The notes under the pieces: generated by a model
Database searches by the model: none
Seen by the model: only the letters and a program-made list of their open reading frames with translations
What the model was told of the DNA's origin: nothing
From: Bacteroidota bacterium
GTDB taxonomy: Bacteria > Bacteroidota > Bacteroidia > Flavobacteriales > Weeksellaceae
NCBI GenBank assembly: GCA_023448955.1
Contig: JAEXJU010000196.1
Location: 1 to 6,532 of the forward strand
DNA: 6,532 nt
Direction of reading: 5' to 3'
Shown: in pieces, positions 1-6,136 of the stretch
Layout of the letters: each line of letters starts with the position of its first letter
Position numbering within the stretch: the stretch's first letter is position 1
Made by a program: the position numbers and the translations under genes

Positions 1-921
1 ACTGCCGATGATTTGTCTGCGCGTTATGCAGATCCCAATAAATTTTCAACCTGGAACTATTTACGGGATCTGAACACTTATTCAGGTTATATTTCCAATT
101 TATTCTCTCCGATTGCAAACCTACATATAATGGCAGGACTTCGTTATGAAAATAATGATTATTTAGGTGGAATGAATGGTACAAACGTGGAGAAAGCTTA
201 CAACCAATCTGCGTTTTCTCCAAAAGCAGGAATTGTTTACGAGATCGTGAAAGACAAATTTTCAGTTTTCGGGAATTACCAAAATTCATTCAAATCTAAT
301 GGATACTACACTTCCGATGTTGCGGGTAACACGACTTTATCTGATCCCGAAAAAGGCAATCAGTTGGAAGGCGGTTTAAAAGCTAGCTTATTTAACAACA
401 GGTTCAATGCAACCGTTTCTTATTATAACATCAAGGTTAAAGATCAGTTGCTTTACACTGGAGACGTTGCAGAAAATGGGAATTCAGTTCAAAAACAAAT
501 CGCATCCACACTTAGCAAAGGATTTGAGCTGGAAGTTAATGCATATCTCGTAAAAGGTTTCTCTTTAGTCGGAGGTTTGGCTTACAATGACACCATCGAT
601 GAATCTACCGAAACAAGACCTGCAACAGCTGGCTCTTTCTGGAATGCAAATTTCAACTTAGTTTATCAGTTTGTTGATGGAACTGTTAAAGGTCTGGGAT
701 TCGGATTGGGAGGAAATTATGCCAGTGATAATAATGTAACCGGAGATTTCATTTTACCAAAATATTTCGTTCTGAATGTTAATGCGTTTTACGATGCCAA
801 GAAATTCAGAATCGGAGTTAAAGTTGATAACTTAACCAGCGAACATTACTGGACAGGATATACAACCGCCAATCCTCAAATGTTAGCCAATTTCTTAGGA
901 ACAATTGTTTATAAATTCTAA
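1..921 (+). CDS. TonB-dependent siderophore-type receptor, C-terminal part (5' truncated by window edge)
   Basis: This outer-membrane beta-barrel would import a ferric chelate, powered by TonB-ExbBD. The frame is open from base 1 and gives 306 residues. The signal peptide, TonB box and plug lie upstream of the window. What is visible is barrel only: alternating strands and loops, a 'FSPKAGIVYEIVKDKFSVFG' segment (about residues 72-91), the turn-rich 'LSDPEKGNQLEGGLKASLF' region (about 113-131), a 'VDNLTSEHYW' motif near the end (about 275-284), and the terminal 'TIVYKF' whose last aromatic residue is typical for BAM-assembled barrels. The 'PEKGNQLEGGLK' and 'NLT..HYW' patterns resemble FhuA/FecA-type siderophore receptors rather than SusC proteins; this is inference from family knowledge. 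The stop is 7 bases before a PepSY membrane protein, a pairing typical of siderophore uptake loci. The substrate cannot be named from this part. An in-frame TTG at 13 is not a real start. Confidence 0.9.
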   Translation, partial: TADDLSARYADPNKFSTWNYLRDLNTYSGYISNLFSPIANLHIMAGLRYENNDYLGGMNGTNVEKAYNQSAFSPKAGIVYEIVKDKFSVFGNYQNSFKSNGYYTSDVAGNTTLSDPEKGNQLEGGLKASLFNNRFNATVSYYNIKVKDQLLYTGDVAENGNSVQKQIASTLSKGFELEVNAYLVKGFSLVGGLAYNDTIDESTETRPATAGSFWNANFNLVYQFVDGTVKGLGFGLGGNYASDNNVTGDFILPKYFVLNVNAFYDAKKFRIGVKVDNLTSEHYWTGYTTANPQMLANFLGTIVYKF

Positions 922-928
922 CTCATCT

Positions 929-2158
929 ATGAGAAGAAAAACCCACCATCATAAAAAGAAACCAGGCTTTTTCAGGAAATGGTCGGCCAAACTGCATTTG
1001 TGGTTTGGTTTGTCCATTGGTTTGCTGATTTTCATTATTGCTATTACAGGCGCGCTGTATGTTTTCAAAGACGAGGTAGAAAATTTTACCCGGAAAGAAT
1101 ACATCTATCATAACGAGAAAAATATTGACCAGAAAAAAATCCTTCCCATAAGAACGTTAGAACGTTTAGTCAATGAGCAGACAGATGAGGATTTTCCGAT
1201 TCATTGGGTCAATGTTCCAATTGACAAAAAAATGTCCTATCAGTTTTACTGGTATGAGCACAAGCCGGATCAATGGAATTATTTTGATGAATTTCCGGTT
1301 TATAAGTTGGCTTACGTCAATCCTTACTCGGGAAAAGTTCTCCAGGTCTATGATGAGAAAAACGGGTTTTTTGCCATTGTTAAATCCATCCACTGGAGCT
1401 TTTTGCTGAAGCAGGATTGGGGAACCTATGTGGTCGGAATCCCAGTTATCATTTTCTTGGTAATGCTGATAACCGGCATCATTCTCTGGTGGCCAAAAAA
1501 CAAAGCTGCCAGAAAACAGCGCTTCAGATTTCAATGGAAAAATACCACACAATGGAAACGCAAGAACTACGACCTTCATAATATCCTCGGATTTTATTCT
1601 TCAATTTTTGCTTTGATCCTGACTATCACCGGCCTGTTCTATGCATTTTTTGTGGTTCAGGCATCAATCTATTATATTTTTTCAGGTGGAGAAACGGCTT
1701 ATCCCGATTTTTCAAAAATCACAACCAAAGCACCCATTGAGATGAGAAATGAAGGAACGCTTGATAAAATTTCGGATAAGGTAAAAGAACTTTATCCTGA
1801 TGCATACGGCTTTAGTCTGGACTTGGGACATCCGCATCTTGATGACCACGAGCATCCCAACTTTGAGGTTTATGTAAAACACCTCTCCTATTCATATCAT
1901 AAAAGCAGCAGCCTTATTTTTGATGAAAATTCCGGAGAGTTGTTGCACAGACACGATCCTGAAGATAAAAATTTTGGAGAAAAAACAGTTGCAGCCAATT
2001 ATGACATACACGTTGGTGCAATTTTAGGACTGCCAACAAAGATCGTAGCGTTTATTGTTAGTCTGATTATTGCATCAATGCCAGTTTCAGGATTTTTGAT
2101 CTGGTGGGGAAGGCGAAAAAAGAATAATAATTTTCAAAAAAACTTAAAAATAGGTTAA
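929..2158 (+). CDS. PepSY-associated transmembrane protein, putative ferrisiderophore reductase
   Basis: This 409-residue inner-membrane protein has the PepSY_TM architecture. A basic, His-rich N-terminus ('THHHKKKP') leads into TM1 (about residues 23-46). A large periplasmic domain follows (about 47-160), then TM2 (about 169-189, ending 'GIILWWP'), TM3 (about 222-246), a second periplasmic domain (about 250-360) and TM4 (about 371-393, ending 'IWWGRRKK'). Family-typical histidines sit at or near the membrane: H23 ('KLHLWFGL'), H155 ('IHWSF'), H217 ('DLHNILG') and H361 ('YDIHVGA'). These are candidates for heme or metal ligands. Relatives such as FoxB and FpvG of Pseudomonas reduce ferric siderophores, so a similar role is inferred. 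The ATG at 929 was chosen because it lies 7 bases after the receptor stop; the upstream TTG at 905 would overlap the receptor. No strong Shine-Dalgarno is visible, so translational coupling is likely. The second periplasmic domain holds an unusual cluster, 'HPHLDDHEH' (residues 301-309). A terminator follows directly. Confidence 0.9.
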   Translation: MRRKTHHHKKKPGFFRKWSAKLHLWFGLSIGLLIFIIAITGALYVFKDEVENFTRKEYIYHNEKNIDQKKILPIRTLERLVNEQTDEDFPIHWVNVPIDKKMSYQFYWYEHKPDQWNYFDEFPVYKLAYVNPYSGKVLQVYDEKNGFFAIVKSIHWSFLLKQDWGTYVVGIPVIIFLVMLITGIILWWPKNKAARKQRFRFQWKNTTQWKRKNYDLHNILGFYSSIFALILTITGLFYAFFVVQASIYYIFSGGETAYPDFSKITTKAPIEMRNEGTLDKISDKVKELYPDAYGFSLDLGHPHLDDHEHPNFEVYVKHLSYSYHKSSSLIFDENSGELLHRHDPEDKNFGEKTVAANYDIHVGAILGLPTKIVAFIVSLIIASMPVSGFLIWWGRRKKNNNFQKNLKIG

Positions 2159-2160
2159 TT

Positions 2161-2188
2161 AATCCGGGAACATTCTCGGATTTTTTTT
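2161..2188 (+). terminator. Intrinsic terminator of the receptor-PepSY operon
   Basis: AATCCG (2161-2166) pairs perfectly with CGGATT (2177-2182). Inside it a G-U, a G-C and an A-T pair can extend the stem, leaving an ACAT loop. A run of eight T follows (2181-2188). It begins two bases after the PepSY stop and ends 31 bases before the kinase start. It therefore separates the iron operon from the kinase gene, which needs its own promoter. Confidence 0.85.
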
Positions 2189-2219
2189 ACTTTTATACTT
2201 CGAAATTATAAATTCAAAA

Positions 2220-3194
2220 ATGTCATTAATAGATCTGTCAAAGCAAATTGCTTTAGGAATTGATATCGGCGGAACAAATACGAAGTTTGGCCTGGTAAAT
2301 CACAGAGGTGAGATTCTTGCAAAAGGAAGCATTAAAACTGATGAGTATGAAAAAGTTGAAGATTTTATCGACGCTTTATACCAAAATATCAATCCGTTAA
2401 TAGAAAAATATTCTCCTAATAAAAATCTGGACGGCATTGGTGTAGGTGCACCCAATGCCAATTATTACAGAGGAACGATAGAACAGGCACCCAACCTGAG
2501 ATGGAAAGGTGTAGTTCCCTTTGCTGAGCTGATGACAAAAAAGTTTGGCTATCCTTGTAGAATGACCAATGATGCGAATGCTGCCGCACTAGGCGAGATG
2601 ATGTTTGGAGCAGCAAGAGGAATGAAAGACTTTATAATGATTACGCTAGGAACAGGTGTAGGCAGCGGAATTATTGCAGGAGGAAGTCTTATCTACGGAC
2701 ACGACGGTTTTGCAGGAGAGCTGGGACACACCATCGTAAAGCCTGGCGGCAGAAAACATTGGAGCACCGGTTCCGAGGGTAGTCTGGAAGCTTATGCTTC
2801 TGCAACTGGAATTGCTATTACTGCAAAAAAGTTCCGTGCAGAGTTCCCGGATTCTATGCTGAATCAATACCCGGAAGAAGAGATCAACTCAAAAACAGTT
2901 CACGAATGTGCGCAGAAAGGTGATCCTACTGCTATTGAAGTGTTCAGATACACCGGTCAGAAACTTGGAGAAGCGCTTGCAAACTTCGTGATGTTTTCTT
3001 CACCTGAAGCGATTTTATTATTCGGAGGCGTTATAAAAGCCGGCGAATATCTTCTTAAACCTACAAAATTACATATGGAAAGAAACCTGCTTCCTATTTT
3101 CCGCGGCAAGGTAAAACTTGTTTTCAGCGAACTGGATGAGGCAGATGCAGCTATACTTGGAGCTAGCGCTCTTGTATGGGAAAATAATAAATAA
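2220..3194 (+). CDS. ROK-family sugar kinase (glucokinase-like)
   Basis: This cytosolic ATP-dependent kinase of 324 residues would phosphorylate a hexose such as glucose, a related sugar or an N-acetylated amino sugar. The N-terminal phosphate-binding loop is 'GIDIGGTNTKFG' (residues 13-24). The catalytic Asp is D118 in 'NDANAA'. The second nucleotide-binding loop is 'TLGTGVGSG' (142-150). The sugar-contacting motif 'GELGH' (166-170) retains E167 and H170. A C-terminal glycine-rich adenosine-site segment, 'LLFGGVIKAG' (267-276), is also present. No helix-turn-helix domain precedes the kinase fold, so it is an enzyme and not a NagC/Mlc-type repressor. The usual zinc motif C-x-C-G-x-x-G-C-x-E is present in outline, but all three cysteines are replaced, by W181, T183 and S188; E190 is kept. 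The start follows an A-rich stretch (ATTCAAAA). The gene stands alone after a terminator. Substrate is uncertain. Confidence 0.93.
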   Translation: MSLIDLSKQIALGIDIGGTNTKFGLVNHRGEILAKGSIKTDEYEKVEDFIDALYQNINPLIEKYSPNKNLDGIGVGAPNANYYRGTIEQAPNLRWKGVVPFAELMTKKFGYPCRMTNDANAAALGEMMFGAARGMKDFIMITLGTGVGSGIIAGGSLIYGHDGFAGELGHTIVKPGGRKHWSTGSEGSLEAYASATGIAITAKKFRAEFPDSMLNQYPEEEINSKTVHECAQKGDPTAIEVFRYTGQKLGEALANFVMFSSPEAILLFGGVIKAGEYLLKPTKLHMERNLLPIFRGKVKLVFSELDEADAAILGASALVWENNK

Positions 3195-3202
3195 TTGATG
3201 TT

Positions 3203-3278
3203 AGAAATCCTTTGGCGTTTTTCTTACTGATAGGAATAATTTTTGCTATTGGTATTACGAAAAATCAAAGGATTTTTT
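3203..3278 (+). repeat. Long imperfect inverted repeat between the kinase and msrA (possible terminator or leader hairpin)
   Basis: AAATCCTTTG (3205-3214) is perfectly complementary to CAAAGGATTT (3266-3275). Inside it, TTTTTC (3218-3223) pairs with GAAAAA (3259-3264), past a three-base bulge on one side and a one-base bulge on the other. CTGATAG (3227-3233) pairs with CTATTGG (3246-3252) with two G-U pairs, plus two more A-T pairs outside it. The loop is 3234-3245. About 25 pairs form one long hairpin, ending in a T run (3273-3278) just 9 bases before the msrA ATG. It may be the kinase terminator, with T run partly inside the stem, or a leader structure affecting msrA. The pairing is seen directly; the role is inference. 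Confidence 0.5.
3211..3245 (+). promoter_or_regulatory. Weak candidate promoter for msrA
   Basis: TTTG (3211-3214) followed after 22 bases by TAATTTTTG (3237-3245) resembles the Bacteroidota sigma-ABfr promoter (-33 TTTG, -7 TAnnTTTG). The -7 box has one extra base and the spacer is slightly long. It would start transcription around 3250, about 35 bases before the msrA ATG, and the resulting mRNA would lack the 5' half of the hairpin. Weak match in AT-rich DNA. Confidence 0.2.
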
Positions 3279-3287
3279 CTTGCAAAG

Positions 3288-3941
3288 ATGACACGTTATT
3301 TATTTATTATTCTAAGCTTTTTCCTGGTAAACTGTAACGGACAGGAAAAACAATCAAAACCCTTAACAAATCAAAAAATGGACAAGAACAATTTGGAATA
3401 TGCCACTTTGGCAGGCGGATGTTTCTGGTGTGTGGAAAGCTGTTTTCATATGCTGAAAGGTGTAGATTCTGTAGTCTCCGGATATTCCGGAGGGCATAAA
3501 GACAACCCTACTTATGAAGAAGTTTGTACAGGAACAACAGGACATGCGGAAGTGGTGCAGATCGCATTCGATCCAAAAATTATTTCTTTTAAGCAATTGC
3601 TGGAAGTGTTTTGGTTTCTTCATAACCCAACCACGCTTAACAGACAGGGAAATGATATAGGGACACAATACCGGTCTGCTATTTTCTATCATTCGGACAA
3701 GCAAAAGCTGGAAGCAGAAGAATCTTTGAAAGCATCTGAATCCAAGCAGGAATGGAATGGAAAATACGTGACTGAAATTGTTCCTTTCAAAAAATTCTGG
3801 GCAGCAGAAGCCTATCATCAAGGCTATTATAACGCCAATCCGACCCAGCCATACTGCAGCGCTGTTGTAGGACCAAAGATTCAGAAGTTTAAAAAACATT
3901 TCGGAGAATTGGGCTGGCTAAATGAAAAAGCGGAGAATTAA
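3288..3941 (+). CDS. msrA: Peptide methionine-S-sulfoxide reductase MsrA, lipoprotein form
   Basis: This enzyme reduces methionine-S-sulfoxide in oxidised proteins, using thioredoxin or a similar donor. From ATG 3288 it has 217 residues. Residues 1-16 form a lipoprotein signal peptide (MTRY, hydrophobic core, 'FLVNC') with C16 as the lipidated cysteine, followed by a polar linker of about 20 residues. The protein is therefore predicted to sit in the cell envelope. The MsrA domain starts at about residue 37 with 'LAGGCFWCVE'; C45 is the nucleophile and E50 the conserved acid. 'YSGG', 'GTTGHAEVVQIAFDP' and 'GNDIGTQYRSAIF' are standard family motifs. C190 in 'PYCS' corresponds to the first resolving cysteine (E. 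coli Cys198); the second C-terminal cysteine is absent. ATG 3288 is preferred over TTG 3243 because it gives a normal signal peptide. An internal ATG at 3378 ('MDKNNLEYATLAGG') would give a cytosolic enzyme. The last codons lie inside a terminator hairpin. Confidence 0.95.
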   Translation: MTRYLFIILSFFLVNCNGQEKQSKPLTNQKMDKNNLEYATLAGGCFWCVESCFHMLKGVDSVVSGYSGGHKDNPTYEEVCTGTTGHAEVVQIAFDPKIISFKQLLEVFWFLHNPTTLNRQGNDIGTQYRSAIFYHSDKQKLEAEESLKASESKQEWNGKYVTEIVPFKKFWAAEAYHQGYYNANPTQPYCSAVVGPKIQKFKKHFGELGWLNEKAEN

Positions 3942-3955
3942 TCTCCGCTTTTTTT
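3925..3955. terminator. Bidirectional intrinsic terminator between convergent msrA and DUF3078 genes
   Basis: AAAAAGCGGAGA (3925-3936) pairs perfectly with TCTCCGCTTTTT (3942-3953) around an ATTAA loop. Seven T follow the GC stem on the plus strand (3949-3955). Five A on the other side (3925-3929) give a T run on the minus strand. The 5' half codes for the last residues of MsrA, and the msrA stop (3939-3941) is in the loop. The minus-strand DUF3078 stop codon starts within the T run, so one hairpin ends both transcripts. Confidence 0.9.
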
Positions 3956-4859
3956 ATTTCCAACCCTGATTTCGCTTATCATCAGATCGTTTTTTTCCAT
4001 TATCTACATTATACGCAAAGCCTATTCCTAAAGTCTGTTTCAGCTGTGTTTTTTTGATCTGGTTATGATCGTACAATAAATCCAATGTAATGTTGGTAGA
4101 AACATATTTATTAACTTTCATATTCAGAATCCCACCGTAGGAAAGAACAAGTCTTTCCGGATGATCCAGATAATTAGAGAATACGGAAGCATTGTTTTGT
4201 AAAGTAATGTTTTCCATCAGCTTAACTTTATACTGAGCTGTTCCCAGGAAACCGAACTGGAACAGCATAGAATCACCATCATTTTTGAGCCCGTAATTTC
4301 CAGCATATTGCAGATCTTTATCCAATACAAAGGTAAATCTTGCATTGGCCGGCCTAAGAGTCATTGTAAAATTATCATTAGGTTTGTATGTAAAACCAGC
4401 ACCCAAATTTAAATATCCCGGCGCCATAAAATTTGAGATCTTTAGAGCTTCTGGGTTATTACCGTCTGTATATCCAGGTGCAAATTGTGTAATTAATCCA
4501 GCGCCTGCAGAGGCATACCAATGATCCGATATTTTCCTTCCATAATTCGTGGAAAGATTAATAACATCCTGAGTTTTACGGTTTCCTACACCTTGGGTAT
4601 TATTCATTCCGTAGCCAAGTATGATAAGATTTTCCCAAAGATCATTCCCTTTCTCATAGGTTAGGTTATAATTGACACCAGCTTGCCAGCCGATATTATT
4701 GGCACCACCTGCAACCCAATTGGAAAATGCAGACTGATTAAGCATTAGTGTATTCTGTCCCACAATAGACCACGCTTTGATTGTATCTTGTGATGCTTGC
4801 TCCTGAGCAAATGTATTTATCGCAACAAGACCTGCTGCCAAAAAGAAGTTTTTTTTCAT
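3954..4859 (-). CDS. DUF3078 family protein, probable outer-membrane beta-barrel (short paralog)
   Basis: This 301-residue secreted protein has no known function. A Sec signal peptide (MKKN, hydrophobic core, 'INTFA|QE', cleavage near residue 18) is followed after about 11 residues by the DUF3078 domain. Family-like conserved blocks, shared with the upstream neighbour, are 'NQSAFSNWVAGGANNIG' (41-57), 'RKTQDVINLSTNYG' (94-107), 'FMAPGYLNLG' (134-143), 'FTFVLDKDLQYAGNYGL' (165-181), 'FSNYLDHPER' (207-216) and 'KQTLGIGFAYN' (274-284). Alternating polar and aromatic stretches and the lack of internal helices suggest a beta-barrel in the outer membrane; this is inference. After the last predicted strand comes a charged tail ('NGKKRSDDKRNQGWK'), unusual for a barrel, which normally ends in an aromatic residue. 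It is the second gene of the minus-strand pair, 28 bases after the other copy, with no terminator between. It ends at the terminator shared with msrA. Confidence 0.88.
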   Translation of the reverse strand: MKKNFFLAAGLVAINTFAQEQASQDTIKAWSIVGQNTLMLNQSAFSNWVAGGANNIGWQAGVNYNLTYEKGNDLWENLIILGYGMNNTQGVGNRKTQDVINLSTNYGRKISDHWYASAGAGLITQFAPGYTDGNNPEALKISNFMAPGYLNLGAGFTYKPNDNFTMTLRPANARFTFVLDKDLQYAGNYGLKNDGDSMLFQFGFLGTAQYKVKLMENITLQNNASVFSNYLDHPERLVLSYGGILNMKVNKYVSTNITLDLLYDHNQIKKTQLKQTLGIGFAYNVDNGKKRSDDKRNQGWK

Positions 4860-4887
4860 CGTGTGTTAAGAATTATATGATTTAAAT

Positions 4888-5994
4888 TTAATTTACAAAT
4901 GGTTTTATGACGCCGGTTTTATCCCGCTCAATTTTATATCCGAGATTGTAGGTAATTCCAATGCCCAGTGTCTGCTTTCTCTGGAGCTTCTGAATCTGGT
5001 CATGGTCATACATCATATCAATAGTGACTACAGTCGTGATATATTTATTGAATTTAAGATTTAGACTTCCGCTGTAGTTGATATCGACACGTTCGGAATG
5101 TTGCAGATAATTACTAAAGAAGTTTACTGAATTAACATAGGTTGCATCTTTAAAAAGTTTGATTTTATAAAGAATATTCAGCATAGTACCGACCTCTGCT
5201 CTCAAACTTTGCCCGTCTTCTTCAAGACCATAGTTTCCTGCAAACTGTAGTTTTTTGTCTAGTACAAAGGTAAATTTGCCATTAAGAGGTCTCAGAATAA
5301 CCTGAAAATTTTCGTTAGGATTATAAGAAAGACCTATACCTAGATTGAGATAGCCGGGCGCCATAAATTTTGAGATCCTGTCGTCAAAAACAGGATCTGG
5401 TGTGTTGGAATAATTATATCCTGCCGTAAACTGTGATAAAAACTGAAACCCTGTAGAAAGATAATAATGCTGCGCCAACTCATAGCCATAATTGGTCATC
5501 AGGTTGATATAATCATCTGTTTTCCTGGTAGATTGTCCCGTGGATGAGACAAAACCGTAACCAAGTTGAATGTTATTATCCAAGTAATGTCTGTCTTTTT
5601 TATAAACAATATTATAATTAACCTTACCAATGACGCCAATATTATTATTTCCACCGGCGTACCAGTTAGCAAAAGAAGATTGATTAAATACAAGACTATT
5701 CTGTCCGAAAATGAACCAACGTTTCAGTGTCGGCAATGTCAGGATTGAAGAAGGCGTAAGCGGACTTGCATCATTAGAGTTCGGGATAATGATCACATTA
5801 TTAGTAATTTTAACTGAATCTTTTTTGATAGATCTGATATCTACAATTCTGGGATTCGCCAGACTATCCAGATCTACTGATGTAGAATCCCATTTCTTTT
5901 GGGCTATAGAATCAATTATTTTCTGATAATCCACTACTTGAGCGTGCATAAAACATCCCAACACTATAATTACAAATACCAATACCTTTCTCAT
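4888..5994 (-). CDS. DUF3078 family protein, probable outer-membrane beta-barrel (paralog with N-terminal extension)
   Basis: This 368-residue secreted protein has no known function and is paralogous to the next gene downstream. The start is ATG 5994 (MRKVLVFV...); a TTG nine bases further upstream is less likely. The signal peptide is probably cut after 'FMHA|Q' (residue 18). 'VLGC' ending at C14 also resembles a lipobox, so lipidation cannot be excluded. Residues about 19-92 form an extension absent from the paralog: first an Asp/Ser/Lys-rich helix-like part ('DYQKIIDSIAQKKWDSTS'), then 'SIKKDSVKITNNVIII' and a Pro/Ser linker. The DUF3078 domain begins at W93 and has the same blocks as the paralog: 'NQSSFANWYAGGNNNIG', 'RKTDDYINLMTNYG', 'FMAPGYLNLG', 'FTFVLDKKLQFAGNYGL', 'FSNYLQHSER' and 'KQTLGIGITYN'. 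First gene of the pair, divergent from the rhomboid gene. Confidence 0.88.
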   Translation of the reverse strand: MRKVLVFVIIVLGCFMHAQVVDYQKIIDSIAQKKWDSTSVDLDSLANPRIVDIRSIKKDSVKITNNVIIIPNSNDASPLTPSSILTLPTLKRWFIFGQNSLVFNQSSFANWYAGGNNNIGVIGKVNYNIVYKKDRHYLDNNIQLGYGFVSSTGQSTRKTDDYINLMTNYGYELAQHYYLSTGFQFLSQFTAGYNYSNTPDPVFDDRISKFMAPGYLNLGIGLSYNPNENFQVILRPLNGKFTFVLDKKLQFAGNYGLEEDGQSLRAEVGTMLNILYKIKLFKDATYVNSVNFFSNYLQHSERVDINYSGSLNLKFNKYITTVVTIDMMYDHDQIQKLQRKQTLGIGITYNLGYKIERDKTGVIKPFVN

Positions 5995-6011
5995 TAATTC
6001 CAAATTTTAAA

Positions 6012-6019
6012 CAAAAATA
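6012..6019 (-). promoter_or_regulatory. Candidate -7 box for the DUF3078 operon (proximal)
   Basis: The minus strand reads TATTTTTG, a full match to the Bacteroidota -7 consensus TAnnTTTG. It lies 17 bases upstream of the first DUF3078 ATG. No convincing -33 TTTG is seen at the expected 19-21 base spacing, and the region is very AT-rich, so a chance match is quite possible. Confidence 0.25.
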
Positions 6020-6086
6020 ATAAATCTAATTATTCTAAAATCTGACTTTATAACCAAATTCTTATCTGCGAAAGTTTTTTTACGGA

Positions 6087-6094
6087 CAAAATTA
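6087..6094 (-). promoter_or_regulatory. Candidate -7 box for the DUF3078 operon (distal)
   Basis: The minus strand reads TAATTTTG, also a full match to TAnnTTTG, about 92 bases upstream of the DUF3078 ATG. It would give an untranslated leader of roughly 85 bases. No clear -33 box accompanies it. It lies in the 142-base divergent region (5995-6136), where I see no gene, terminator or RNA. Confidence 0.25.
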
Positions 6095-6136
6095 CCTCTC
6101 ATCAGAATTGGCTGTAAAATTGTGAAAGAAAAACCA

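Noticed and set aside
905..928. TTG start giving the PepSY protein eight more residues
   Set aside because: It would overlap the end of the receptor gene, and the added residues look non-natural; ATG 929 fits the family and the spacing.
1166..1579. 137-codon minus-strand frame opposite the PepSY gene
   Set aside because: Antisense shadow; the plus-strand protein has clear family motifs over the same bases.
2194..2215. Promoter-like TATACTTCG and a near-palindrome GAAATTATAAATTC before the kinase
   Set aside because: The -7 match is poor with no -33 box, and six of seven symmetric pairs in such AT-rich DNA is weak evidence for an operator.
3243..3287. TTG start giving MsrA fifteen more residues
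   Set aside because: It lies inside the hairpin and would put a basic, partly hydrophobic stretch before an already complete lipoprotein signal starting at ATG 3288.
3191..3337. Short hydrophobic open frame between the kinase and msrA ('LLIGIIFAIGI')
   Set aside because: It has no ATG, overlaps the msrA signal peptide in another frame, and its hydrophobic run follows from the T-rich hairpin sequence; probably chance.
3363..3899. 178-codon open frame on the minus strand opposite msrA
   Set aside because: It is the antisense shadow of a well-conserved MsrA coding region and its translation resembles no family I recognise.
5995..6003. TTG start giving the extended DUF3078 protein three more residues
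   Set aside because: ATG 5994 gives a standard signal peptide (MRK plus hydrophobic core) and needs no rare start codon.
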